Shown here: positions 25,200 to 32,719 of the stretch, piece by piece
How the letters are laid out: every line of letters starts with the position of its first letter
Position numbering within the stretch: position 1 is the first letter of the stretch
DNA from: Actinomadura litoris
Lineage (GTDB): Bacteria; Actinomycetota; Actinomycetes; Streptosporangiales; Streptosporangiaceae
Direction of reading: 5' to 3'
Length of the DNA stretch: 64,000 bases
Assembly (NCBI RefSeq): GCF_009733595.1
Contig: NZ_WOFH01000019.1
Coordinates: forward strand, 1 to 64,000
Notes under the pieces: model-generated
Database searches by the model: none
What the model saw: the letters and a program-made list of their open reading frames with translations, nothing else
Told to the model about the DNA's origin: nothing
Translations under genes and position numbers: made by a program

Positions 25200-26834
25200 A
25201 TGACCAGCCTCAGGGGTGCGAGCCGTGACGTCCACCGGCGCAGGCGCGGCCGGCGCGCGACGGCGGCGCTGGGCGCGGCGGCGCTGGCGGCCACGCTCGG
25301 GTTGTCGGCCTGCGGCGGCGGGGCGGAGGCGGGCGACGGCACGTTCACCGCCGGCCACCCCGAGCCCGACCACCTCGTGCCGGGCAACACCACCAGCAGC
25401 TACGCCTTCGACGTCCTCGGCAACCTGTTCGACAACCTCGTGGGGCTCACCCCGGACGGCAAGGGCTACAACCTCGCGGCCGAGTCGGTCACCAGCGACG
25501 ACCAGAAGGTCTGGACGATCAAGGTCAGGCCGGGCCGGAGGTTCCACAACGGCGAGCCGGTCACCGCCGCCAGCTTCGCCGACGGGTGGAACAACGCCGC
25601 CTACGGTCCGCACGCCTACAACGCCAACGACTACTTCTCGCACATCAAGGGGTACGCGGAGATGAACCCCGAGGACGAGAACGCCAAGCCGGAGGCCGAC
25701 ACGCTGTCGGGCGTGCGGGTGGTCGACCAGAACACGCTGAAGGTCACGCTCAACGACCCGTTCAACCAGTTCCCGCTACTGCTGACCTACCCGGCGTTCG
25801 CGCCGATGCCGAAGGCCGGGCTGAAGGACCTCCGCGCGTTCGAGGAGCACCCCATCGGCAACGGCCCGTACATGATGAGCGGGAAGTGGGAGCGCAACAA
25901 GCAGATCAAACTCGTCGCCTACCCCGGTTACACCGGGCCGCGCAAGCCGAAGAACAAGGGCGTGACCTGGAAGAGCTACTCCAGCGCCGACACCGCCTAC
26001 ACCGACCTGCGGGCGGGCCGCATCGACGTCTACCAGACGATCCCGGCCGGGAAGGTGCCCGAGGCCAAGCGGCTGCTGGGCGACAAGTTCCTGCCGCGCA
26101 AGATGGGCACGATCGACTACCTGGGCTTCCCGGTCTTCGACAAGCGGTTCGCGAACCCCGACCTGCGGCGCGCGATCTCGATGGCGATCGACCGGCAGGG
26201 CATCAACAAGGCGGTCTACAACGGCGACTACATCCCCGCCGACTCGCTGCTCCCCGCGATCATCGCCGGGCACCGGCCGAACGCGTGCGGCGAGCTGTGC
26301 ACCTTCAACCCGGCGAAGGCCAAGGAGCTGTACGCCAGGTCGGGCGGGTTCAAGGGGACGCTGGAGCTGTACTTCTCCAACGCGCAGCCGACCTACTACC
26401 AGTGGATGCAGATCGTCGCGAACTCGCTGCGGCAGAACCTCGGCATCCAGGACATCCAGTTCCGGCAGGTCCCCGCGTCCGACTACTTCGGGATGCTGAA
26501 CAAGCGCACCGAGAAGGGCCCCTACCGGCAGAACTGGGAGGCCGACTACCCGAGCGCCCAGAACTACCTGGAGAACATGTGGCTGTCGAGCGCCAACCGC
26601 ATGGGGTGGACGAGCAAGGAGTTCGACGGCCTCGTCGGCAAGGCGAACCGGACGGCCGACCCGCAGGAGGCGCTCAGGTTCTACAACCAGGCCGAGGACG
26701 TCGCGATCCGCGAGATGCCGATGATCCCGCTGTGGACGTGGGCGGGCCAGGGCGGGCGCTCCGACCGGGTCGGCAACGTCACCATCACCCCGTACGCGAC
26801 GGGTCTCCTCGCCTACGAAGTGACCGTGAAGTAG
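25200..26834 (+). CDS. oligopeptide/dipeptide ABC importer, substrate-binding lipoprotein (SBP family 5)
   Basis: A 544-residue lipoprotein: basic start, hydrophobic core and lipobox LSAC with Cys38 as the lipidated residue. The mature part is the DppA/OppA fold, with WTIKVRPGRRFHNGEPVTAASFADGWN near the N-terminal lobe and DLRRAISMAIDRQGINKAVYNG in the second lobe, both family hallmarks. It binds a peptide or similar ligand outside the membrane and passes it to the permeases. The gene is first in a five-gene importer operon and has cacgaggaggagc before its ATG. Confidence 0.9.
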   Translation: MTSLRGASRDVHRRRRGRRATAALGAAALAATLGLSACGGGAEAGDGTFTAGHPEPDHLVPGNTTSSYAFDVLGNLFDNLVGLTPDGKGYNLAAESVTSDDQKVWTIKVRPGRRFHNGEPVTAASFADGWNNAAYGPHAYNANDYFSHIKGYAEMNPEDENAKPEADTLSGVRVVDQNTLKVTLNDPFNQFPLLLTYPAFAPMPKAGLKDLRAFEEHPIGNGPYMMSGKWERNKQIKLVAYPGYTGPRKPKNKGVTWKSYSSADTAYTDLRAGRIDVYQTIPAGKVPEAKRLLGDKFLPRKMGTIDYLGFPVFDKRFANPDLRRAISMAIDRQGINKAVYNGDYIPADSLLPAIIAGHRPNACGELCTFNPAKAKELYARSGGFKGTLELYFSNAQPTYYQWMQIVANSLRQNLGIQDIQFRQVPASDYFGMLNKRTEKGPYRQNWEADYPSAQNYLENMWLSSANRMGWTSKEFDGLVGKANRTADPQEALRFYNQAEDVAIREMPMIPLWTWAGQGGRSDRVGNVTITPYATGLLAYEVTVK

Positions 26835-26840
26835 CCGGCG

Positions 26841-27767
26841 ATGTGGCGCTACGTCCTCAGGCGGCTGCTCCAGGCGGTCCCCGTCTTCATCGGCACGACG
26901 CTGCTCATCTACGCGATGGTGTTCGCCCTGCCGGGCGACCCGATCCAGGCCCTCGCGGGGGACAAGCCCATCCCGGAGAACGTCCTCCAGACGCTGCGGG
27001 AGCGCTACAACCTCAACGACCCGCTGCTGGTGCAGTACGGCAAGTACATGTGGGGCCTGCTCCAGGGCAACCTCGGCGAGAACTACACGGGCCAGAAGGT
27101 GTCGGAGATGCTCTCGGGGCGCTGGACGGTGACCGCGCAGCTCGCCGTCACCGCCTGGCTGTTCGAGCTGGCCCTCGGGCTCCTGCTCGGCGTGTGGGCG
27201 GGCCTGCGGCGCGGGAGGCTCGCCGACACCCTCGTCCTCGGCGGGACGACGCTGCTGATCGCGGTGCCGGTGTTCGTGCTCGGCTACACCGCGCAGATCC
27301 TGCTGGGCCTGCACTGGAAGGTCTTCCCCACGGCCGGGACCGACGACGGCTGGCCGATGAGCTACCTGCTGCCCGGGATGGTGCTCGGCTCGCTCGGGCT
27401 CTCCTACGTCGCGCGGCTCACCCGCACCAGCCTCGCCGAGAACCTGCGCGCCGACTACGTGCGGACCGCGAACGCCAAGGGGCTGTCGCGGGCGCGGGTC
27501 GTCGGGCGGCACGCGCTGCGCAACTCGCTGATCCCCGTCGTGACCTACCTCGGCGTGGACTTCGGGTCGCTGATGGGCGGCGCGGTCGTCACCGAGGGGA
27601 TCTTCAACCTCCCCGGCATCGGGCAGCAGGTGTTCCAGTCGATCCAGCTCAAGGAGGGGCCGGTCGTGGTCGGCGCGGTCACCGTGCTGGTGCTGATCTT
27701 CCTGCTCGTCAACCTGCTGGTGGACCTGCTGTACGGGTTCCTGGACCCCCGGATCAGGTACGAGTGA
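26841..27767 (+). CDS. oligopeptide/dipeptide ABC importer permease, DppB type
   Basis: A 308-residue permease with six predicted helices. The N-terminus (MWRYVLRRLLQAVPVFIGTTLLIYAMVFALPGDP) and the EAA loop region (YVRTANAKGLSRARVVGRHALRNSLIPVVTYLG) match the DppB/OppB family, and GGAVVTEGIFNLPGIGQQVFQSI is the conserved segment near the end. It starts six bases after the binding-protein gene and pairs with the DppC-type permease. Confidence 0.92.
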   Translation: MWRYVLRRLLQAVPVFIGTTLLIYAMVFALPGDPIQALAGDKPIPENVLQTLRERYNLNDPLLVQYGKYMWGLLQGNLGENYTGQKVSEMLSGRWTVTAQLAVTAWLFELALGLLLGVWAGLRRGRLADTLVLGGTTLLIAVPVFVLGYTAQILLGLHWKVFPTAGTDDGWPMSYLLPGMVLGSLGLSYVARLTRTSLAENLRADYVRTANAKGLSRARVVGRHALRNSLIPVVTYLGVDFGSLMGGAVVTEGIFNLPGIGQQVFQSIQLKEGPVVVGAVTVLVLIFLLVNLLVDLLYGFLDPRIRYE

Positions 27768-27840
27768 GGGCGGCCGCACGGGTGAGGGCACGGGTGAGGG
27801 CGACCGACGGAGCGCGCGCGGGCGCGGTGAGGCGTGGGCG

Positions 27841-28785
27841 ATGAAGACCGATGAACCGGGCGTGCCGGGCCCCGAACCGGCGGTGGCGGCCGCCGAGCCC
27901 GCGGCGGCGGCGCTCGCCGTCGCGGGCGGCGAGATCGGCCGGGCGTCGCTGTGGGACGACGCGTGGCGCGACCTGCGGCGCCGCTGGGTGTTCTGGGCGT
28001 CGGCGGTGTTCCTCGCGCTGGTCGCGGTGATGGCGGCCGTCCCGAGGCTGTTCACCTCCAAGGGCGTCAACGAGGGCTGCGACCCGAACAGCGCGAAGCT
28101 CGGCCCGTCCGGCGGCCACTGGTTCGGCACCGACCTCGCGGGCTGCGACTACTACGCGCACGTCGTGCACGGCGCCCGGCCGACGCTGCTGATCGGCGTC
28201 GCGGTCACGCTGTTCGCGTTCGCGATCGCGCTGGTGTTCGGGATGCTCGCGGGCTACTACGGCGGGCTGCTGGACGCGCTGGTCGCCCGGATCACCGACG
28301 TGTTCTTCGGGCTGCCGTTCGTGCTCGGCGCCACCGTGATCCTGGTGGCCTTCCCGAGCCACGGCGTCGGCGCGATGACGCTGGTGCTGGTGCTGCTCGG
28401 CTGGACGACGATGATCCGGATCATGCGCGGCCAGGTCATCTCGGTCAGGGACGCCGACTACGTGCAGGCCGCGCGGCTGCTCGGCGCGTCCGACGCGCGG
28501 ATCATGGCCCGGCACATCCTGCCGAACGCGCTCGCCCCGGTGATCGTCGTCGCGACCCTCAACGTCGGGAACGTGATCGCCGGGGAGGCGACGCTGGACT
28601 TCCTCGGCGTCGGCCTCCAGTACCCGCAGGTGTCGTGGGGCCTCCAGCTCAACCAGGCCAAGGACGCCTTCGTCGACCACCCCCACCTGCTGGTGTTCCC
28701 CGCGGTGCTGCTGTCGGCCACGGTGCTGAGCTTCCTGATGCTCGGCGACGCCGTCCGCGACGCCCTCGACCCGAAGCTGCGGTGA
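27841..28785 (+). CDS. oligopeptide/dipeptide ABC importer permease, DppC type
   Basis: A 314-residue permease with an N-terminal cytoplasmic tail and six helices. Characteristic parts are WRDLRRRWVFWASAVFLALVAVMAAV, HWFGTDLAGCDYYAHVVHGARPTLLIGV and the EAA loop YVQAARLLGASDARIMARHILPNALAPVIV. The 73-bp gap after the DppB gene contains three copies of cgxgtgagggc about 15 bp apart and no terminator, so co-transcription is expected. Confidence 0.92.
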   Translation: MKTDEPGVPGPEPAVAAAEPAAAALAVAGGEIGRASLWDDAWRDLRRRWVFWASAVFLALVAVMAAVPRLFTSKGVNEGCDPNSAKLGPSGGHWFGTDLAGCDYYAHVVHGARPTLLIGVAVTLFAFAIALVFGMLAGYYGGLLDALVARITDVFFGLPFVLGATVILVAFPSHGVGAMTLVLVLLGWTTMIRIMRGQVISVRDADYVQAARLLGASDARIMARHILPNALAPVIVVATLNVGNVIAGEATLDFLGVGLQYPQVSWGLQLNQAKDAFVDHPHLLVFPAVLLSATVLSFLMLGDAVRDALDPKLR

Positions 28786-28792
28786 GCAGGAG

Positions 28793-29818
28793 ATGACGGC
28801 GGAGATGACGACGGACCTGGGGAAAGACGGCGCGCCGCTCCTCGCGGTGGACGACCTGCACGTGCGGTTCGACGTCCGGGGCCAGGACGTGCGGGCGGTG
28901 AACGGCCTGTCCTACACCCTCGCCGAGGGCGAGACGGTCGCGATCCTCGGCGAGTCGGGGTCGGGCAAGAGCGTGGCGGCGCAGGCCGTCATGGGCATCC
29001 TCGACACCCCGCCCGCGCGGATCGCGCGCGGGTCGGTGCGGCTGCGCGGCGAGGAGCTGCTCGGCCTGCCCGAGCGCCGCCGCCGCGCCTACCGGGGCGA
29101 CCGCATCTCGATGATCTTCCAGGACGCGCTGACCGCGCTGAACCCGGTGTTCACGGTCGGCGACCAGATCCGCGAGATGTACCAGGTGCACCGGGGCATG
29201 CGGCGCAAGGAGGCGACGGCGAAGGCCGTGGAGCTGATGGAGCGGGTGCGGATCCCGTCGGCGGCCAGGCGGCTCGGCGACCACCCGCACCAGTTCTCCG
29301 GCGGCATGCGCCAGCGCATCATGATCGCGATGGCGCTGGCGCTGGAGCCGGACGTGCTGATCGCCGACGAGCCCACCACCGCGCTGGACGTGACCGTCCA
29401 GGCGCAGATCATGCGGCTGCTCGCGGCGCTCCAGGACGAGCTGCGGATGGGCATGGTGCTGATCACCCACGACCTCGGGGTCGTCGCGGGCGTCGCGGAC
29501 CGGATCGTCGTGATGTACGCGGGGTCGGTCGCCGAGCGGGCGCCCGCGCGGGAGCTGTACGCGCGGCCCGCCCACCCCTACACGCGGGGGCTGCTGGCCT
29601 CGGTGCCGCGCCTGGACCGGCGCGGCGCGCCGCTCGTCCCGATCAAGGGGGCGCCGCCGAACCCGGCGGCGCTGCCGCCCGGCTGCGCGTTCGCGCCGCG
29701 CTGCCCGCGCGCCGAGGCGCTGTGCTCGGCGGAGCCGCCGCCGCTGGTGACCGTCGCGCCCGGCCACGAGTCCGCCTGCCACTTCGCCCCGGAGGTGCAC
29801 GGTGCCGCAGCCGAGTGA
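28793..29818 (+). CDS. oligopeptide/dipeptide ABC importer ATP-binding protein, DppD type
   Basis: A 341-residue ATPase. Walker A GESGSGKSVAAQA near residue 58, Q-loop in ISMIFQDALTALNP, signature SGGMRQRIMIAMAL, Walker B DVLIADEPTTALD and the switch His in LITHDLGVVAG are all intact. The C-terminal oligopeptide-transporter domain ends with CAFAPRCPRAEALC, the Cys-rich element that in relatives can hold an iron-sulfur cluster. Its last 17 bases overlap the start of the second ATPase gene. Confidence 0.92.
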   Translation: MTAEMTTDLGKDGAPLLAVDDLHVRFDVRGQDVRAVNGLSYTLAEGETVAILGESGSGKSVAAQAVMGILDTPPARIARGSVRLRGEELLGLPERRRRAYRGDRISMIFQDALTALNPVFTVGDQIREMYQVHRGMRRKEATAKAVELMERVRIPSAARRLGDHPHQFSGGMRQRIMIAMALALEPDVLIADEPTTALDVTVQAQIMRLLAALQDELRMGMVLITHDLGVVAGVADRIVVMYAGSVAERAPARELYARPAHPYTRGLLASVPRLDRRGAPLVPIKGAPPNPAALPPGCAFAPRCPRAEALCSAEPPPLVTVAPGHESACHFAPEVHGAAAE

Positions 29819-30860
29819 GGACCCCATCCTGCGGGTGGAGGGCCTGGTCAAGCACTACCCGGTGACCCGCGGGGTGCTGCTGAAGCGGGCCGTCGGGCAG
29901 GTCCGGGCCGTGGACGGCGTCGACCTGGAGCTGGCGCGCGGCGAGACGCTCGGCGTCGTCGGGGAGTCGGGGTGCGGGAAGTCGACGCTCGCCAAGCTGC
30001 TGCTCGCGGCCGAGCGCCCCACCGCCGGGACCGTCCGGTTCGAGGGGCGCGACGTCTTCGCGCTGCCGCGGGGCGAGCTGCGCGCGCTGCGGCGCCGCGT
30101 CCAGATGGTCATGCAGGACCCCTACTCCTCCCTCAACCCCCGGATGACGGTCGGCGACATCGTGGGGGAGCCGTTCGCGATCCACCCCGACGCGGCGCCC
30201 AAGGGGGAGCGGCGCGCCCGCGTCCAGGAGCTGCTGGAGCTGGTCGGCCTCGACCCGGACCACGTCAACCGCTACCCGCACCAGTTCTCCGGCGGGCAGC
30301 GCCAGCGCGTCGGGATCGCCCGCGCCCTCGCGCTGCGCCCCGACGTGATCGTCTGCGACGAGCCGGTGTCGGCGCTGGACGTGTCCGTGCAGGCGCAGGT
30401 CATGAACCTGCTCGCGAGCCTCCAGCGCGAGCTGGGCGTGGCGTATGTGTTCATCGCGCACGACCTGGCGGCGGTCCGCCACATCTCCGACCGCGTCGCG
30501 GTCATGTACCTCGGCAAGGTCGTGGAGACCGGCGACGGCGCGCAGATCTACGAGCACCCGACCCACCCCTACACGCAGGCGCTGCTGTCGGCCGTCCCCG
30601 TCCCCGACCCGGACGCGCCGGGCTTCGCCGAGGGGTTCCGGCTGGAGGGGGAGCCGCCCTCGCCGCTGGACCCGCCGTCCGGGTGCCGGTTCCGCACCCG
30701 CTGCTGGAAGGCGCGCGACGTCTGCGCCGCCGACGAGCCCGCGCTCGCGGCGCGCGACGGCTCCGCGCACCCGAGCGCCTGCCACTTCGCCGCCGAGGAC
30801 CACGCCCCGGGGAGCGCCCCGGACGCCACCCCGGACGAGCGCCCCGAGGCGGTTCCGTAG
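29802..30860 (+). CDS. oligopeptide/dipeptide ABC importer ATP-binding protein, DppF type
   Basis: A 352-residue ATPase, partner of the preceding one. Walker A GESGCGKSTLAKLLL, Q-loop VQMVMQDPYSSLNPRMTVGDIVGEP, signature SGGQRQRVGIARAL, Walker B DVIVCDEPVSALDVS and switch FIAHDLAAVRHI are intact. The C-terminal Cys element (CRFRTRCWKARDVC) is present. The start GTG lies inside the preceding gene (17-bp overlap), preceded by ccggaggtgcac. It closes the importer operon; a new promoter box begins at its stop codon. Confidence 0.92.
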   Translation: MPQPSEDPILRVEGLVKHYPVTRGVLLKRAVGQVRAVDGVDLELARGETLGVVGESGCGKSTLAKLLLAAERPTAGTVRFEGRDVFALPRGELRALRRRVQMVMQDPYSSLNPRMTVGDIVGEPFAIHPDAAPKGERRARVQELLELVGLDPDHVNRYPHQFSGGQRQRVGIARALALRPDVIVCDEPVSALDVSVQAQVMNLLASLQRELGVAYVFIAHDLAAVRHISDRVAVMYLGKVVETGDGAQIYEHPTHPYTQALLSAVPVPDPDAPGFAEGFRLEGEPPSPLDPPSGCRFRTRCWKARDVCAADEPALAARDGSAHPSACHFAAEDHAPGSAPDATPDERPEAVP

Positions 30861-30863
30861 GGT
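30858..30863 (+). promoter_or_regulatory. -10 box of the spermidine synthase-like gene (leaderless)
   Basis: TAGGGT overlaps the TAG stop of the DppF gene and lies 6 nt before the ATG at 30870. Confidence 0.4.
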
Positions 30864-30869
30864 GGGGTC

Positions 30870-31730
30870 ATGGCACGCAAGGGCAGGCGGGGTCCCTGGC
30901 CCGACCGGTACCCGATCGCCGGGGGAGAGGCCGAGTTCCTGCGCGACACCGACCGGGACGGCGGCTGGATGCTGCTGGTGGGCGGGGTCCCGCAGTCGTA
31001 TGTGGACCTGTCCGACCCGACCTACCTCGACTTCGAGTACATGCGGCTCATGGGCGACTGCGTCGACGCGATCGCCCCGGAGGGCGACGCGCTCGACGCG
31101 GTGCACATCGGCGGCGCCGGATGCACGCTGCCGCGCTACGTCGCCGCGACCCGCCCCGGCTCGCGGCAGGTCGTGCTGGAGCCGGACGGCGAACTCGTGG
31201 CGGTCGTCCGCGAGCGGCTCCCCGTCAAGGGCGTGCCGGGGCTGAGGATCCGCGTCACCGACGGGCGCGCCGGGATCGCCGCGCTGCCCGACGCCGCCGA
31301 CGACCTGGTCGTGATGGACGCGTTCGCCGAGGCGTCGATGCCGGTCGAGCTGGCCACCCGCGAGTTCGTCGAGGACGTCGCGCGGGTGCTGCGCCCCGGC
31401 GGCGCGTACCTGGTCAACGTCGCCGACGGGTTCCGGCTGCCGTTCGCCCGCCGGGTCGCCGCGACGGTCCGCTCGGTGTTCCCGCAAGCGCTGCTGATGG
31501 GCGACCCGGGCGTGCTGCGGGGGCGCCGGTTCGGCAACCTGATCGTCGCCGCGTCCCGGGCGCCGCTGCCGGTGGACGTGCTGACCCGCCGCGCGGCGGG
31601 CGGCATCACCCGGGCCCGCGTCGTGGAGGGCCACGACCTGGCCGGCTTCTGCGCCGGCGTCGCGCCGCTGCGCGACGGCGAGGAGGTCACCGCGCCCGTC
31701 CCGCCGCCGCGGACCTTCGGCAAGTCCTGA
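30870..31730 (+). CDS. spermidine synthase-like SAM-fold protein
   Basis: A 286-residue protein with the Rossmann fold of polyamine aminopropyltransferases. The nucleotide-binding part reads DAVHIGGAGCTLPRYVAATRPGSRQVVLEPDGELV (about 75-115), and VVMDAFAEASMPVELATREFVEDVARVLRPGGAYLVNVAD covers the acidic and post-motif strands. The SpeE N-terminal beta domain is shortened, and the family is often annotated as fused/orphan spermidine synthase in actinobacteria; true aminopropyl transfer is not assured. It is preceded by its own leaderless-type promoter. Confidence 0.75.
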   Translation: MARKGRRGPWPDRYPIAGGEAEFLRDTDRDGGWMLLVGGVPQSYVDLSDPTYLDFEYMRLMGDCVDAIAPEGDALDAVHIGGAGCTLPRYVAATRPGSRQVVLEPDGELVAVVRERLPVKGVPGLRIRVTDGRAGIAALPDAADDLVVMDAFAEASMPVELATREFVEDVARVLRPGGAYLVNVADGFRLPFARRVAATVRSVFPQALLMGDPGVLRGRRFGNLIVAASRAPLPVDVLTRRAAGGITRARVVEGHDLAGFCAGVAPLRDGEEVTAPVPPPRTFGKS

Positions 31731-31771
31731 CGTCCGCCGGCGCCGCCCGGCGCCGGCATGGAGGGGAGCAC

Positions 31772-32539
31772 ATGATCATCGTGACCGGGGCGAGCGGCAC
31801 GCTCGGCCGCCCGCTCACCCGGGCCCTGCGGGCCGCCGGCGCGGACGTGCGCGGGCTCAGCCGAGGCGCCAGGGAACCCGCGGACGGCATGGCCTGGGCC
31901 AGGGGCGACCTGGCGACCGGGGAGGGCGTCCGCGCCGCGCTGGAGGGCGCCGAGACGATCGTGCACTGCGCCAGCGACCCCCGGCACCCCAAGAGCGACC
32001 TGCCCGCCGCCCGCAACCTCATCGAGGCCGCGCGGGAGCAGGGCGCGCCCCACCTCGTCTACGTCTCGATCGTCGGCGTCGACCGGATCCCCTACCGCTA
32101 CTACACGATCAAGCACACGGTCGAGCGGATGATCGAGAAGTCGGGGCTGCCCTACACGATCCTGCGCGCCACGCAGTTCCACTCGCTGCCCGCCGCCGTC
32201 CTGGACTACCTCTCCCGGGCCCCGGGCGTCATGCCGCTGCCGACCGGGCTGCGCTGCCAGCCGGTCGAGGTCGCCGAGGTCGCCGACCGGCTCGCCGGGT
32301 TCGCGCTCGGCGCCGGGCCCGCCCGCCGCGCCGACGACATGGGCGGCCCGGAGGTGCTGACGCTGGAGGAGATGGCGCGCACCTACCTGCTGGCCCGAGG
32401 GCGGCGCCGCACGCGGCTGCCGCTGCCGGTTCCGGGCCGGGCGATGCGCGGGTTCCGGGCCGGCCTGCACCTCGCCCCGGGCGGCGCCACGGGCCGCCGG
32501 ACATGGCAGGAGTTCCTCGACGCGTCTTTTCCCAGATAG
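31772..32539 (+). CDS. NAD(P)-binding atypical SDR, NmrA-like
   Basis: A 255-residue protein whose N-terminus is the Rossmann motif VTGASGTLGRPL. The segment HLVYVSIVGVDRIPYRYYTIKHTVERMIEKSGLPYTILRATQFHS is typical of atypical SDRs of the NmrA/TMR group, which often lack the Tyr-x3-Lys catalytic pair and act as redox sensors or reductases. A Tyr-Lys pair (YYTIKH) is present but its role is uncertain. The ATG has gagggg upstream. It may be read with the preceding gene, 41 bases away. Substrate unknown. Confidence 0.82.
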   Translation: MIIVTGASGTLGRPLTRALRAAGADVRGLSRGAREPADGMAWARGDLATGEGVRAALEGAETIVHCASDPRHPKSDLPAARNLIEAAREQGAPHLVYVSIVGVDRIPYRYYTIKHTVERMIEKSGLPYTILRATQFHSLPAAVLDYLSRAPGVMPLPTGLRCQPVEVAEVADRLAGFALGAGPARRADDMGGPEVLTLEEMARTYLLARGRRRTRLPLPVPGRAMRGFRAGLHLAPGGATGRRTWQEFLDASFPR

Positions 32540-32707
32540 CGGCGCATATACGCGAAATCAGCGGCGGGTGAAAGGCGCCCACGTGTCCGCGGATTCCAAT
32601 TTCGCGCACCGTCGACGACGGAGGCGGACGGCCCGCCAAGCCCACGGGATCGGGGTTCTGTGCGGGTTTCCCCCGCCGTATCGGCCTCACGGGGGCGCGC
32701 GATGTCC

Positions 32708-32713
32708 CATAAT
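32708..32713 (+). promoter_or_regulatory. -10 box of the SpoIIE-type phosphatase gene (leaderless)
   Basis: CATAAT lies 6 nt before the ATG at 32720, which supports that codon over the in-frame ATG at 32702 and the GTG at 32660. Confidence 0.45.
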
Positions 32714-32719
32714 CGAGCG

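Noticed and set aside
27766..27800. gtgagggc repeats between the two importer permease genes as a regulatory or mobile element
   Set aside because: Three imperfect copies in a 73-bp spacer are too few and too simple; no palindrome or terminator is associated.
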